Below, piece after piece: positions 36,663-49,964 of a stretch of 64,000 bases of DNA. Under the pieces are notes generated by a model. The model ran no database searches. It was not told the origin of the DNA and saw only the letters and a program-made list of their open reading frames with translations. This DNA is from Prostheceraeus crozeri (Eukaryota; Platyhelminthes; Polycladida; Euryleptidae), in assembly GCA_907163375.1 (NCBI GenBank), contig CAJQUW010001712.1, forward strand, positions 50,755 to 114,754, given 5' to 3'. A program made the translations under genes and the position numbers. Each line of letters starts with the position of its first letter. The first letter of the stretch is position 1.

Positions 36663-37485
36663 TCAAAATAACGGACAGCCCTGACACTGGGTAATTCCAA
36701 AAAGTCTGACAACTGCATCATGTATGGCAACCAATGCACAAATGGTCGACGAGCGGGGTCGGTAGGCAAATTGACATGAGTCATAACAGTCGATAATAGT
36801 GGGTCTATAATTCTGAAGTACAATGTTTTCGCACACTTTGCTGATGACAGGGAGAAGGAGAAGTTGGACGGAAAAGGTCTCTTTTAACAGGAGTTGTCCT
36901 TTGGAACAGGACACACAAATGAAACTTTCCACATATGAGGTACACAGCGTCATCAAAAGACAAATTGAAAATGTGTGACAATGGCTTACAAATCTCAGGA
37001 GCTGCGGCTTTTAGTAAAAAAGGGTGAATGCCGTCGCTACCTGGCGCCTTGTCTGTTTTTAGTACAAATTAGAGAACACCATATCACTATCACAAATCGA
37101 GAAATCGTAGGGTTTCGTTGTGCGATGGAAATCATACGAACCGCTCTTTAAGAAAAAACTTTAAAAAAAATTGATAGATTCTACGCCTTGAAATGCTTCA
37201 ACGTATAAGGAAACAATTTGAGCAGTCGAGTTATTTGTTGTCTTTCCTCTGACATCATTTACAACAGACCAAACCTTTGCAAGTCTTACACATATTTGAG
37301 CTCCATATTTTCTTCGATTTAATGATTTCAAGTTTTACTTTTGCCTTTGTAATGTAGATAGAGTGGAAAGTTTTCTTCACGATAGGCACGCCAACGTTTA
37401 TTGCTGAGATTCGATCACTATTGGTGTTATCCAGGGCTTCGTTTTTGGAGCAAGTTTGACAAATGAGACTTAGCATTATTGACAA
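36663..37485 (-). pseudogene. Non-LTR reverse transcriptase, finger region
   Basis: Contains the RT domain start up to just before motif A (FAYRPRSST, the R-x-x-S-T signature) in frame 36956-36663, and the preceding linker in other frames to 37485. Frameshifts and stops separate the pieces. It joins in frame with the piece at 11832 downward when the Polinton is ignored. Confidence 0.75.
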
Positions 37486-37576
37486 GGCTTGATAGAAAAT
37501 GTCCGTTAAAAAACGTTCTGTGATACTTGGACATCTTGTGAATCATAAACTGAGGACCAGTCAGAAAATTCTAGTG

Positions 37577-38291
37577 TCTTCAGGAAAGCATTTAAACATT
37601 TAAACGCACCCAGGCTCTTAGGCTTTCCGAAAGAAGTTTGCGAAGAATTCTTCGCAATAATCTTCAAATGGTATCCATACAAAATGATGTTTCGCACAAG
37701 AGCTCAGCGAAAGAGGAACACTGAAACTCGCAGAGTATTGTGTTTAGAAATTCAACATGGTTCCCGATGCAGAGGTTGTGTTAGTTCAGTGACGAGGCAC
37801 ATTTTCACCTGTGTGGCGCATGTGAATATGCAAAACTTCAGATACTGGCCCGTGAACACACCCTCGTGAGTTGCATGAACGTCCTTTGCATCATCCTCGA
37901 GTGACTGTATGGTGTGCTGTGGCAGATTTCGGTATATGGAGTGCTCCACGATATGGACAATGTTTGGTTTCAGCAGGATGGGGCAACAGCCCACACTTCT
38001 CGACGTGCGATAGGGATTTTGAGGGAGAAGTTCCCTGGTCATTTGATCTCATTGTGTGGTGACATTGGTTGGCCAGCCCGTTCATCTGATTTAAATCCGT
38101 GCGATTTTTTTCTCTGGGGATACCTTAAGTCAAAGGTATACATTAATCGCCCGCAATCTATTGAAAAACTTAAAGATGCGATTCGTCAAGAATTTACTGC
38201 CATTTCACATGAAATAACCCAACGAGTTATAGACAACTTCGTGAACGCCCTCGACAGTGTGAGGACCAATAATAGATTCCCATTTGACTGA
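37577..38291 (+). pseudogene. Mariner transposase, catalytic part
   Basis: Starts RKHLNAPRLLGFPKE, continues KWYPYKMMF, then after frameshifts NMQNFRYWPVN (37830), MHERPLHHPRVTVW (37875), and the block 37914-38291 with WFQQDGATAHTSRRA (second catalytic Asp) and SSDLNPCDFFLWGYLK (third Asp). The spacing between these two is 41 residues, suggesting a DD41D-type mariner rather than DD34D. Multiple frameshifts make it inactive. Confidence 0.85.
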
Positions 38292-38311
38292 TAGTAATTT
38301 TTAAAACACGA

Positions 38312-38426
38312 TGAAAGAGAATGGCACTAAATGTACTTTTCAAAAATATAAACTCTTTTTAGTTTCTTTATTTTATTTGCCTTTTATTAAACCTACAAAT
38401 GTGTCAGGCCATTTTGCCGGACCCTG
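38312..38426 (-). repeat. Mariner right terminal inverted repeat
   Basis: Complement of the left end; closes with CATTTTGCCGGACCCTG followed by TA. Confidence 0.85.
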
Positions 38427-41400
38427 TACATCACCAAATACATTATATGACAACTTCCATTTGTTCTAATTCAAAAACAGTCAACTCTTAAAACTGAAGT
38501 AAATACTATAATTGTTCTACTACCAATTTATTAGTAGCATGCGATGAATTGTAAAATTTTACTTATCAAGCTTTACCTGTCAATATAAACAAAAATCGGT
38601 GATTGAGATTGAGCATCTGGTCGCATAAATCTGCGGAGGCGTTGCGATTGGATCTATGCTATATATTCACAAATCTGCGGAAACTTATTGAATTGGATTC
38701 ATATCAAATCATCCCTATTTGGTGACTTTTATGGGTTTCTCGAAGATGGCTGTGGGCTTATCGACCTAATTGACCTTAGAAGTGGTCAATGACTACTTTG
38801 ACAAGTATTATTCCTCCACACAAATCTGTACTAAGCTACCATGGCAGAACTTTCCCTTGTGAGACTCATCAAACCTTTTCTCAGTGAGGGACAAAATCCA
38901 TAGGCAACTTCCTGATTCGGCGCATTATGATGCTCAGCGTCTGCCATGTATGAAAATAGGATCGGTCGTGGTTCGTCCTTGTAGAATCTCAACTAAACCT
39001 CCGTTCTCATCTAAGATTATCTTGGCCTCTTTATCAATGACTCGTATAAAAGCGAGACATAATCTGTCCTTCTCTTAACGCTGCATAAGAGAGACATTAT
39101 TCATCTAGTAAACAGGTAGATTCATAAAAGACATATTAGAAGACATAATTCATCTATATTTCTCCTTCATACGTGGAATAAAACCTTGCTATTACAGAGT
39201 TTTGAATTAAAATTGAACTTTAACATCTTTTTGCGAGCTTACAACGCCATGCTCGAAGCTAATTAATCCATATAGGAAAAACAGGTGGAGTAAATACCGT
39301 GTTAATTTTGGTCTTAAACAACTATAACGGAACGGAGGTAAATTTGTTTTCTCAAAAATAAAATATAGATATGTTTTGACATACTTCATAAGTTTTTGGG
39401 AAAAATATTGGGAGATAAAATAAATTAATATGTTTTCGGTATGAATGACATTCAAAAGAGCTTTTACTCCTAAAGTAATAATCCTTTTTTTAATGCATAA
39501 AAGAATACAGTTACTATTTTTAGATTTCTGTTCTGATAATTATAAAAATAGTTGTAGAATATAACTTTAATATAAAGTTGTAGATTAAGTTATAAATGGG
39601 CCTTAAGGATAACATAAGGGACGTGCCAAACGACACGAACCAGTTTTTAGTAATTCAGTTTATTGATGACTTTTTTTTTGGTAGACAATATAAACAGATT
39701 GTAGTTCATAAAATATGATTACATCCCATAAACATGCGCCTTAACTGCAACATTGGGATCTGAACCACCGCCAGAATTTTGAACGTAAATGTATCATCAA
39801 AATTGTGGAAGATATGTCATGTGCTTAGCTAATATCATTGTTGGAAAATTTTCAAAGTCATGAAATAATAGTTGTTTTCCCTGTTATAGATAGAAAAGAT
39901 AGAAAGATAAATCGATCTGTCAATCTTATTAGAAGTTATACAAAATCAGGCCTCATCGATCTTATAAAAAATTACAATGTTTTTATCCTTGTTAGTTCTA
40001 AGTATGTTTTCGTACATAAGCCCAAAAGCTAATCAAGCAAAACAAAAATTAAAATGAAAGAACCGTCAAAGAGTCAGAGCCATATAAGCACCAATTTATC
40101 CTCATCAATTCAATAATGTAGCGCTGCATTGCTTAAACTGATCTTCGATGGTCCAATTAGCTTATCCGACATCGTAGTGCGTCGGGTGGAGTTGGCGCAG
40201 CCATCTCCTGAACGTAGCTTACATCTAAGAAATCTATCTCTTACAAGGTTTGAATAAGCATTTCAAGAGAACACAAATGAAACAATAACGTAGATCGACA
40301 TTCAAAAAATCCAAAGATTGTCTCCATGCGAAAACCTGGGGTTTCTTGCGTATCTACAATGTCATGCGAGCTAAATGTACGCCTTACACATAATGGAGCA
40401 CGATGGCATATATGATGAATTTTCGACCTCTGTCGTAAAGGATGGCTCTGGCCGTCCACAAGCAAAAACATCCAAACGAAGCGAGACCAGCCTAAGTTTT
40501 AGATTTGTGTTAAAGAGTAGTTGATCCAAAGTCTCTACGTGTTAAGCTGAAATGCTGCAGTAGACTCGTCAGATCTAAGAATCCTCTATTTCGTAGAGAA
40601 GACTTATTGGAGTTACGAATTTCACAAGAGCTTACGAGGCCCTTCTCATATCGAATTAATCATTCACATACAATAAAGAAGTCCTCAAATGGCAATGATC
40701 AATTGTTACTTGGCGAATCAATGAGGATCTGTGGGTTTGCTTTGGTCTGTAAGAAGCCTCAGTCCGTCTGAAGAGATAGTGTATGGTCCGATTGAGATTA
40801 TGTGATAAAATCTGATCAGAGAAGATTCCGAGACATTTTACATCGTCCCCGGGTACGAAGTGTGTGCTGACTTATCTTGAAGATTATTTGGCCTGGCCTA
40901 TGGACCAATGATGGGTCCGCTCTGAATCGTTCTCAATACAGAAAGGAACCAGTGGAATTCTGAACGCTATGAGTGAATGTTTAAACGAATAACATTGGCC
41001 AAATGACAGATCAACTTGGTGATCCATTTCTGACTTAGGGTTATTTGATGGAGTGATAATTCCTTCGTGTCACAGTAGTATATAGTCAACTATATGCAAG
41101 TGCCAATTAGGCCTGAAGACTAATAGCTGATGGCCATCACGTTCTCCTGATTCAGAGTCCCAATTAAAATTGTAAGGAGTAGTTCCCTAGAAACGTAACG
41201 TTCGTCTTTCACTGCTGACCTAGCAGATGGCAGTATCACATCATACGTCACGGTTTAAAAATGGAGAGTGGATTAAAGTTTGAATCAGTGTACAAAAAGA
41301 CAACGATGTCATCGAACCAGATTGCCTAGACGAATTGGTGAATTCTAGACGAATGAAGGGTAGGCCACAAATATAATAGCTTCTCACAAAGAAAGCTCGT

Positions 41401-44400
41401 AGACTTTATCTGATAGATTATCAGATTATATAAGGGGACATTTAAAAATATGTATGAGAGGCATGAAAAAATATGAAGAAATGCTTCCTGATCATACTTA
41501 ATGGTTTATTAAGTCAAATTTTAGGATGATCCACTTTTTAATGAAACGAGAGCTTGTAAGCGCATTTTCCCGCTTCTTGTTACCAAAGCATTGAATCAAG
41601 TGGCCAGGGACTGATTATCAGCTGTGGACCAGGTCGACAAATTAGCATATTGCGAAGTATACCGGGGTTGTGCATTCAATTTACCAATAGACAGCATTCA
41701 GCCGGTAACACAGTGAGCGAAATATCTATGATTAGGGTAATCAAAATCACACTGTCTAGCAATCATGATCCCAAGTGTCATGCATTCACCTTGATTCTGG
41801 TGCTCTTCGATATTTAAAGCGCGGATATGGACTATTGATGCGTCATTCCGTGTCATGCATGCAGAACAAATCGAGCGTTTCTAATGTGGAGCGAAGTGCG
41901 TCTCGTTTACGCATCATGGAAAGGATGAGGCCCTTCATTGCTCTCCGGCCGACAACTCGCTATCATCCATTAACAGAGACACAGGCCAAAAGTGTCATCA
42001 GGAGTGTTTGCGAAGTGAAGAGAGAAGATTGAAAGGAGGGCTGCAAGGTTGTCCAAGAGTAATAGTGCCGCGTGGATGGACGATAGTGCAGAGAGACCTT
42101 ATCTTTGAGAACGCGCAGTGAAACCCATTTTACCACCTAACAACATCAAAAAGAAGCTAGGAAGCGCGGCGTCCCGAACAAAGCCCACAATAAAGCATTC
42201 TCAACGAAATGTGTGGACATTCATTGAAGGAGCAACTAATCTTCTCTCGAAATTGATGCCGGTAAATGACGGCGGGATAGTATCCGTTTTCGAAAAAAAG
42301 CGGAGGCACCCACGGGATAATCGATTCAGGATTCGCTACCTGGCAAGACTTGTTAGATACAAACATATAGAATGTATAAATGCGTTCTGCGACATGAATC
42401 AATTTGATAACATGAAATTGAATACACAAGTATTGTAACCGATGTTCCTCTTTGGTTAAATTGAGTTGCACAACTCGGAATTGGTTAGTCAATTAGATTT
42501 GCGAAAAACCCGGTAAACTGAATGCCAAACTGGCAGAGTTGGAATCTATTTCCTGTTTAAACTGAATGCGTAGTCAGCCAATGTCTTTAATTGTCCATGC
42601 AAATCCCGGTAACTTGATTCTACACACTGGAAAGTCAGAAAAAATGATAGAGAAAATGATTTGTAGGTGAATGGATGCTCATATGACAATGATTGGTACC
42701 CCAAGAATCATTGAATATTTTATGCCTTATTGATAAAATATGCTGCTTTCGTCATTTTCGATACTTTGATGTAGACCTTTTTTGAAGTTAAATGAAGTAT
42801 GATGAAGCACTCAGACATCAATTTTGTTATCTTTCATACATGAAATTAAGTTTGTACAACTGGCCGATAATGATTTGAAAAATTCGATTAGATTCAGCTA
42901 TAACGTTTTCCACTGGAAAAACATACAGAAGAAAAAGATAGTTAGGGAAACACGGCGAGGTAAGATTCGCCTCCCTGGGGTCGTTATAAACCCACATTAC
43001 GTTTTTGCGCTTTAAATTTGTCATCGCATTCATTCATATCTCACTGACTTTGCTGGAAACATTTGATGTTTCAAGCCAAATTTCGAGTTATCTTCTTTTC
43101 TATCAAACACCGAACCTACAGGTTAATCATGTGCATTGTTTTGTGTGCGGTATACACACAGAGTGTTCCAAAAGAAAGTATTCATATCGACTGCCACTGG
43201 ACCTTCGCACCGTGAAGAAGGCTAGTCATACCAAAGAATGATACAAATGCGGATGCATTGTAAATCAACGAAATGTAATCAAATAGCCTCACCACGCGGA
43301 AGGTTGACACAATGTAATACATTCTTCAGTCCAGGGCCGCATGATGGAATGATAGTGCCGACAAAGTTTCCAAAGCTAAGATTTGTGAAATTATTCGAAT
43401 AGTAACGTTATTTCGACCTAATCTTTTTTCTGTATGCCGCGTGTTTTCTGTATAGAAAAAACAGCTGGAGGAGAAGTTTGTCTTGGTTTTACTAATGAGG
43501 CATTCTACAGTTGCCGTATGCAAGCCGTTTCTAAAGAAATTTAGATAGAGTGTTTAATTAGTTGTGGGGTGATTTGCCCCCGATATGAGTCGTTTAGGGG
43601 TAAGACTCATCTTTGTGTTCTTTCTTTGAAAGTCGAAAGAACGTAGATATCCTGCTAGCTAAGTCCTTGTCCGATGTAGACGAGCAACATACAATGAAGT
43701 AATTTATAATGCTAAGATCTGACAAAAAGTAGAGGAATGAGTTTTCCGAACCGTCAAATCGTCGCTTAACGGGGGAGCTCGTAACCCCAATCAAACCCTA
43801 CAATTAAAGACATTCAGCAGTATTTATTATTTTTTCGACGTCAATAATCAGATCGAGTGCGGTCCAGCGACTTATTTTTTTTTTTATTTTTTAGTCGGAA
43901 TCTCCAGGTTCGGATTAAGCAGGAGTATATTTTAACACCTGATGGTGTTTATTTTTTCATTGAGTAGGTCGTGGCCTCTATGTAATTCGTTTTACTCTTA
44001 TGGGAAAGACAGTATATATTTCACAGCCAAGGATAATAAGAATCGAACCAAGTGATCTCCGCCTCCACAATTGAATTTGATCAAATATACCCTACAGCAT
44101 CGTAATGTAGTTGAATTTCATGTCATATGCCATTCATGTATCGTCATAATCTGTGCAGAGAAATAGTGTGGTACGCACAAGGATCACTTCAGCAAATTGG
44201 AGACCGTACTGAAATTGTTTTGTTTAACACTTATCACAACGTTAAATCCAGTGCCAATAACTCTCACTAAACCTTCCTCGTTCATTCAAAGGTACCCTTG
44301 TCACATTGGATTAGGTAACGAGTCTATAATACATAACTAAGTATGTGATCTAATTATTGTCTTATCTTAGTAAAACATGGATAACCAAGTCAGGAAGTCA

Positions 44401-47400
44401 AGATAATTCAGAAAATAACAATAAAAAATACAAACTAGGACTGCCTTTATTACTTGTACTGAATACAAATCTAGCATCTTCTCGGTTTTCGACTTGTGAC
44501 ATTAAACCAAGAATGACTTATTCGAATGATTCCTCTAAAAATTATTCGCCAAACATTTATCAAGTAGGACTACAGCCTACAGTCATATGTCATTTTGTGT
44601 TGACAAGATGATTTCTGCGCTACACGTATTGGATTACCCCTGTCAAAAAATGAATATTCATAAAATCAATGGTATAAACGAATTACGCTGTCTTTTCCAA
44701 CATACCCACTGCTATGCAATAATATGAAGCAGCTGAGGGGCGATTATTAAATTTGATACAAAAAGTGTGCGATGAGGAAAAAAAGCTTGAGAAATGCTGA
44801 TTTTGGGAACCATACTCCTTGTGGAGCAAGAAAATAGAATTATCGAAAATTTTTTCCAGAAGGGATGAACAATTCTCCAAAATAAACACTGCTGATTCCC
44901 GATTTTCGTCAAGTAAATTGTTTGTTTCAATAAGTCTGCTAATTGCACAAAAATAAACATGCATAAAAAGTACAGAATCCTCACCAATATCCATTGATGC
45001 TTACGTGCCGAAGGGAGAACATTTTCAATCACGTTGCATGACATTGTAGCTGTGATGTAACATTGCTTAATCGTTGTGGAGTTTTGTAATTCTTTAAATA
45101 TCTTCTGAATCTGGCCCAAATCTTCTTTCAACAGATTCCCTGTATGAATGCCCAATAATAATGTTATCCAATGTTATCCAAACGTTATCCCTCGTTAATA
45201 TAGAATTTATTTATTATTAATAATATAATGCAGATAATGTTTACGCCTTTTTCACGTTTTATCCAGAAGTGTACAAACTACCGAAAGTTTGATCAATAAC
45301 GCTATTAAACAAGACTCAAAGTCACTGAAACAACCATCCAGTACATGCATGGGAGAGTTGACGTCCCTTAGCCTTAGATATCTTATATAATCATAGATGG
45401 TCCGCTTGCACACTACACATGAAAGCCAATATTCAATAGCTGCAACACATGTCAGTCTTATATCCAGTCCATTATATAAAAAGCTGAATGAAAAATGTTT
45501 TTGAAATAAGCTGTTTAAAAGCCTTAACCCTGAGTACCCATTTCAAGTTTATTTTTTGTTTTTTTTTTTTTTTTTTTAGTTTGTTTTTATTAATTGTATT
45601 TTTTATTATATTTACCGACAATGAAAAATTAGCGATAGGCCTACAAAATGCAGGGTCAATAAATCTATGTGCAGTTTTCCATCAATCTAAAATTACAACA
45701 GTCAAAAATATGATAAATTTTGTAAAATCTTATCTATCAAAATTTTACTAAGTATTTACATAACTAACAATAAAAACGAACCGTGAAAGTTATGAAGGAA
45801 AATGAAATCGACGAAAAGAAACATATCACCAGTAACAAGAATTTAATAGTGAACTACAAACCAATAGTGACAGTCCATTATTCGCCCGAACTATTCCCAG
45901 CGCAGTTTTTTTGCAATGAACTTCTTTGATAACGAGAAATAAGGACCTAGAGTTCTTCCTACATTCCTAACTATTAGTAAGCTCGATAGATCAATCGGCC
46001 AATTTGTATCCCTGCAGGTACATTAGAAAATGTTGGCACCTATATCAGTTCCTCCTGTTTCGAGTCTATTATAGACTCGATAAATGACTTCTTTCATCTA
46101 TAGCACCAACATCGACAGTCTTTAACCTAAAATCCTCTTATTACACAATCTTTTTGCGTTATTAACAAGGTTTCCACGAACATTTATAAGCTAAGATGAT
46201 TACCTAATACAAAGAAACCTAGGTGTGCTCTATTCGATTTTATACCTCCACACCCCTTAGCCCTTCTCAGTTGTATCTACTGCCCATCCTTCGAGAAGGC
46301 TCGGAATTGTAATGCATAACGCTTGGCATAATCATATGGGAAACACCAAAATGTAATCCACTGTCCCGCTTCCTTTGTGCAAAATTTGACAAAGCAGTCT
46401 TTAATTACATTGCCCTCGATTACGCCTTAACAAAATTTGATCTCGATGCCGGGCGACACTTGTTTCATGAACTAAACTCCGAAGAGCATGATACCAAGTT
46501 TACCATGCATGATGATTCCTGGCTGAATAAGCATAGTGGTCCGAGTGATAAAGGACTGATTTCGTCCTGTACAACCGACCCCTGTGAGTGACATCAAACC
46601 ATGATTCAATTTCTGATTCCACATGTATGGTGCTTTGTAATCAGTTAACCGGTTTGAAATTTTGATTGCATAGTTAGTTCTCCATCCCATGACTTCCATT
46701 TCGCTACACTGATACCTTCACGCCTTGCGCGTGGGACACCATAAGAAGGAATATTATCCAATAGCGTGCACGACAATCGATCCACTTTTTTCCAGGTACA
46801 CTGAACTGGCCATTTATAAATCTGAGAAATTTTCCTTTCTTCCTTTTGAAATGTCAATTTTTGTCAGCATTCAGTTTCACTTTTCATTTAAGACACTTTT
46901 GCTTTTATAACATCCTTTGAACTTGTAAGCATCATAACTTTGTGATAGTATCATTCAAATTCAGATTATTATTGATGATATTTTTGCCCTTTTATTTGCT
47001 CTAATTGGTTCGATTGCAATGTAAAAGCTTCTTCCCTATTGACTGGGCAATAATTGACCAAAATGCGGGTAAAAATAGCACTCTAAATTGAGTAAGCATA
47101 GCTAGACGCCTCTCATGTAATTTTATAAATGAATAGAAAAAAAGAAAATTGATTGCTTTGCAGTTAGATTTTGAATTTGTGTTCTTTTCAAAATGACAAT
47201 TCCCATATCCATATTCATACATCTAATTGACAATGTAGTCAAAATTACGATATCTTTCATTTGGGGAAGTAGAACAGAGAAGTTTTTACTATTGAACTAT
47301 AGTAATGTTTTCAATAGGATATTCAGATAAAAAATCATAGATCAACTCGATTTCCATAGCATTTCTGTGATCTTTCATACATTCGCGCATGGTTTTGTAT

Positions 47401-49257
47401 AAAGTCCAGCAGCCTCCTTCGAGATTCATTCATGGAGAAAGGGAGAGAGAGAGTGAATGAGTGAGTAAAACTGAGACAAAGAGCAAATGGACCAAAAATG
47501 GGCTTCCCCTTATAGGATATACATGCGTTTTTTTCTTTGATTCAGTCAAGCAAGAAGACCAGATAGACCTCGTAGTAAACTCGGTGGATTTGTAGCAGCC
47601 ATTAGGTGTACACATTCTGCGTAGTCTCGTTTTTCAGCCTCGTTCCTTGCAGAAGCTCGTTTTAACTGCCGGTACTAATAGTAAAGTTAGAGATTGGACA
47701 TGTGATGAGACACAAAAGAAGTGTTGTCGTTAGCAAAAATGAATTGCTACCATTCTTGAATTTGAAAAACTTGATTATTAAAAATTTCAATTTTTCATCG
47801 ATCCCGAAATTTGAAAGTCATGCTGTCAACACGATGCTCACTGAAAGATTTATCAGTCATTTTTTTCTATGTGATACTCCAGTTACTTTTTAGCAAATAT
47901 AGGAAATCATTCCAACCAGGAAAGTAAGATTTGTAGTTCAATTTTTAAATCTTTTGAACAACAACCTGGATCATGGATTGCCAAGTTTCCTGAAGAGCTC
48001 AATGTTATGAGAGCACAAAGGGATGGCATCACTAACCAATTAAATGCTGTCTGCTTGTCCTGAATCCAGATTCTCGAGGCATGTCTGGTCTATCTTGAAA
48101 CGGCGAGTTCGTCAACGAATTTGTCCTGGCGATGATTTGAATCGGTCTAGAATGTTAAATTGGGCAGGAATGGAATCATATTGATTAAAAGATGAAACCA
48201 ATAAAATTTTTGATAGGACTCCGTGAGGGTTGATAGAGGGACTCCGACTCTTGGATGGCATGTATGTATATATAGCCACAGTTTTTTTTTTTAAACCACT
48301 GGGTAACTCTACATTACAGATCATTATAGCGTTACCTGAACCTATAGTTTAGGTAATATACTTGCTGTATCAATTATCAATCATTTTCGATAAAAGTTTA
48401 TCAAATGTCGCTTTCAGTTGGATGCAAACGACTCGCTTCTCCTCCCATCTTGTTGATGTGTGCTTCACACGGTTTTTTTCTTCAGTCTCTACCCAGGCAG
48501 GGATAATCCCCCATCCTTTCTCCAAAAAAATATGAGTAGACACTTTCGTTTTAATATGAGCTTTAGAGGAGCCATCACACAAGATTAAAACGTGGGGTAA
48601 GAGATTACTGAGTTCCAAAAAAAATTAGTAGATTTCATTTTTGTCTCTGATAGTGACCTTTGGTGCGTAGGTGTGATCTGTGAGGCTAGGAAGGCTTTGT
48701 CTTCTCTATCTAAATCACCGAGTGAAAATGACAATCCTCTTTTCACTATCACGGTTCATTCCCTCAAACTATTACAAGCTTTGCATGTACTGCTGTTACT
48801 CCCGTACTTTTGTTTGACGGAAGGAAAAAGTTGACTAATTCGACGACAGTGACAGCTATGCACGAGGAAAAATAATTGTTTTGTTTGTATTATATTTCGG
48901 GTCTAGTTATAAGCCGGAGTCCGGAGTCCTATCATTTGATGGGACTTCGACTCCAGCAAAAATGATAGGACTCCGGGACTCCGACTCCGCACCACTTTTG
49001 GGCACAAATTTTGTACCCTTTAGAATGTTTAATAGATAAAGAGCGACACGGTGAGGAAATTCCCGTTCTTGTTTATTTGAAAAAAGATGACATTATTTGT
49101 ATCACAGCAATTTATGCTGACTAAGTACGAGTACATTGTGTGGCTATTACATATCATCTGCTGCAAAATCATGACAGTTCTATTAAAATGTAGTTGACGA
49201 AAATGAGTCAATAAGAAGGATAAAACAGAATATCAACAATCAGTTATTCTGTTTCAG
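38427..49257. other. Host intron, no recognised gene
   Basis: Remaining part of the 40.2-kb intron of the ligase gene. Open frames here are short and without motif; the longest (42118-42438 plus, 44712-45155 minus) carry nothing I recognise. There is a T-rich run at 45550-45580 and the GGACTCC-type simple repeat near 48215-48250 and 48905-49000. I see no further transposase. Confidence 0.6.
48905..48995. repeat. GGAGTCC / GGACTCC short repeats
   Basis: CCGGAGTCCGGAGTCC followed by GGACTTCGACTCC and GGACTCCGGGACTCCGACTC, with a further pair at 48215-48250. A simple, palindrome-prone repeat of about 13 bp. Confidence 0.6.
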
Positions 49258-49358
49258 CATACGGATTGTCAGAGACTTCACCCGGCATTATCGGGTGCCC
49301 AAGTGGATGGGTTAAGTTTGGAAGCGCAGGCATTCTCATGCCTAACCAAGAAGCCAAA
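49258..49358 (+). CDS. Host acyl-CoA ligase, exon with YG(L)SETSP motif
   Basis: Acceptor TTCTGTTTCAG, donor GTGAGA. It starts in phase 1 (two bases complete an Ala codon with the G from exon 8875-9058) and ends in phase 0. Peptide: YGLSETSPGIIG, then GWVKFGSAGILMPNQEAK. YG(M/L)(T/S)E is the adenylate-binding motif of AMP-binding enzymes and G-S-x-G-x-L-x-P-N-x-E-A-K is the following conserved segment. The next exon (60213) starts VIDTQTGE, the usual continuation. Confidence 0.92.
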
Positions 49359-49480
49359 GTGAGATATTTTTCATTCAATTTACCAGAATATAACACTAAA
49401 CTAAGTTTAAATGGACACCATCACCTTATCTTACCGAACGCAACTCGTCTGACTACCACGATTCGGGAGTGGTGTAACCA

Positions 49481-49735
49481 CAGAATTCGATTGTTTAATC
49501 TTATCACTTTGCTAGAAGTGCAAATTGATTCAAACAGATGGTACATGCAGGAACTTAATAAGTGAGCAAAAAGAAATTTTTAATACCTTGCAGAGATAGG
49601 AAAAATAGTTGTGCGTCGCTTGCGGATTGCTCTGAATTCCCTTAAAATGCTCCGATCGCCACGACTCTCTCAGATTCGAAGAATTCAGATCATTGCGCAA
49701 ACGTTTTCTTGATAATGTTGGGCCCTCCGATCATT
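49481..49735 (+). repeat. Intron segment duplicated at 54568-54800, copy 1
   Basis: About 250 bp, starting GAATTCGATTGTTTAATC and including GGTACATGCAGGAACTTA and GCTTGCGGATTGCTCTGAAT; the same blocks recur in direct order at 54568-54800. The piggyBac element and the Tc1-like remnant lie between the copies. Confidence 0.85.
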
Positions 49736-49964
49736 TTAAAAAAAGTTAGCAGGAGCATGAAAAAGCGTTCACAAACTTCTCTGTAGAACTTGACATCGTC
49801 TGTGTCTCTTGGCTGTGTGATGCGGTTGATAACAGTCATTGAAACTTTGGCATTGACAATTTGGCGTGTTTAATGTTAAACTGGCTGTTCATTGTTCGAT
49901 TGCTATGGTATTTAGTACAGGTTTTCCAGTTCGACAATGCGACTATCAGATTAAGGAATATGTT

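Larger units (their letters stand above)
36645..37576 (-). mobile_element. Non-LTR retrotransposon (CR1/jockey type), 5' half
   Basis: Minus-strand half with the RT finger region: QFAYRPRSSTICALVAIHDAV at 36770-36700, directly before the Polinton. Upstream pieces include SKVCENIVLQ (36840) and a frame at 37255-37485 with AQICVRLAKVW-type linker sequence in an adjacent frame. The endonuclease domain is absent, so the copy is 5'-truncated at about 37576, where mariner coding sequence resumes. Confidence 0.8.
10386..38426 (+). mobile_element. Mariner-family transposon, split by a nested insertion
   Basis: Inverted repeats of about 115 bp close the unit: CAGGGTCCGGCAAAATG at 10386 and its reverse complement ending at 38426, with matching internal blocks (GGTTTAATAAAAGGCAAATAA). 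Between them the two halves of a mariner-type transposase gene lie at 10562-10848 and 37577-38291, both plus strand. Without the insert the element would be about 1.3 kb, typical for the family; the 26.7 kb in between is a later insertion. The right flank starts with TA, the usual mariner target; the left flank reads AA, so one target base has mutated. Confidence 0.85.

Noticed and set aside
42118-42438. 106-codon open frame with basic residues, plus neighbour at 41775
   Set aside because: No recognisable domain and no exon signals; the minus strand has an equally long frame.
44683-45155. Two overlapping minus-strand frames of 103 and 147 codons
   Set aside because: No motif; overlapping frames in the same stretch suggest chance openness.
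45488-45751. Phe-rich hydrophobic open frame
   Set aside because: Produced by a poly-T run; not a membrane protein gene.
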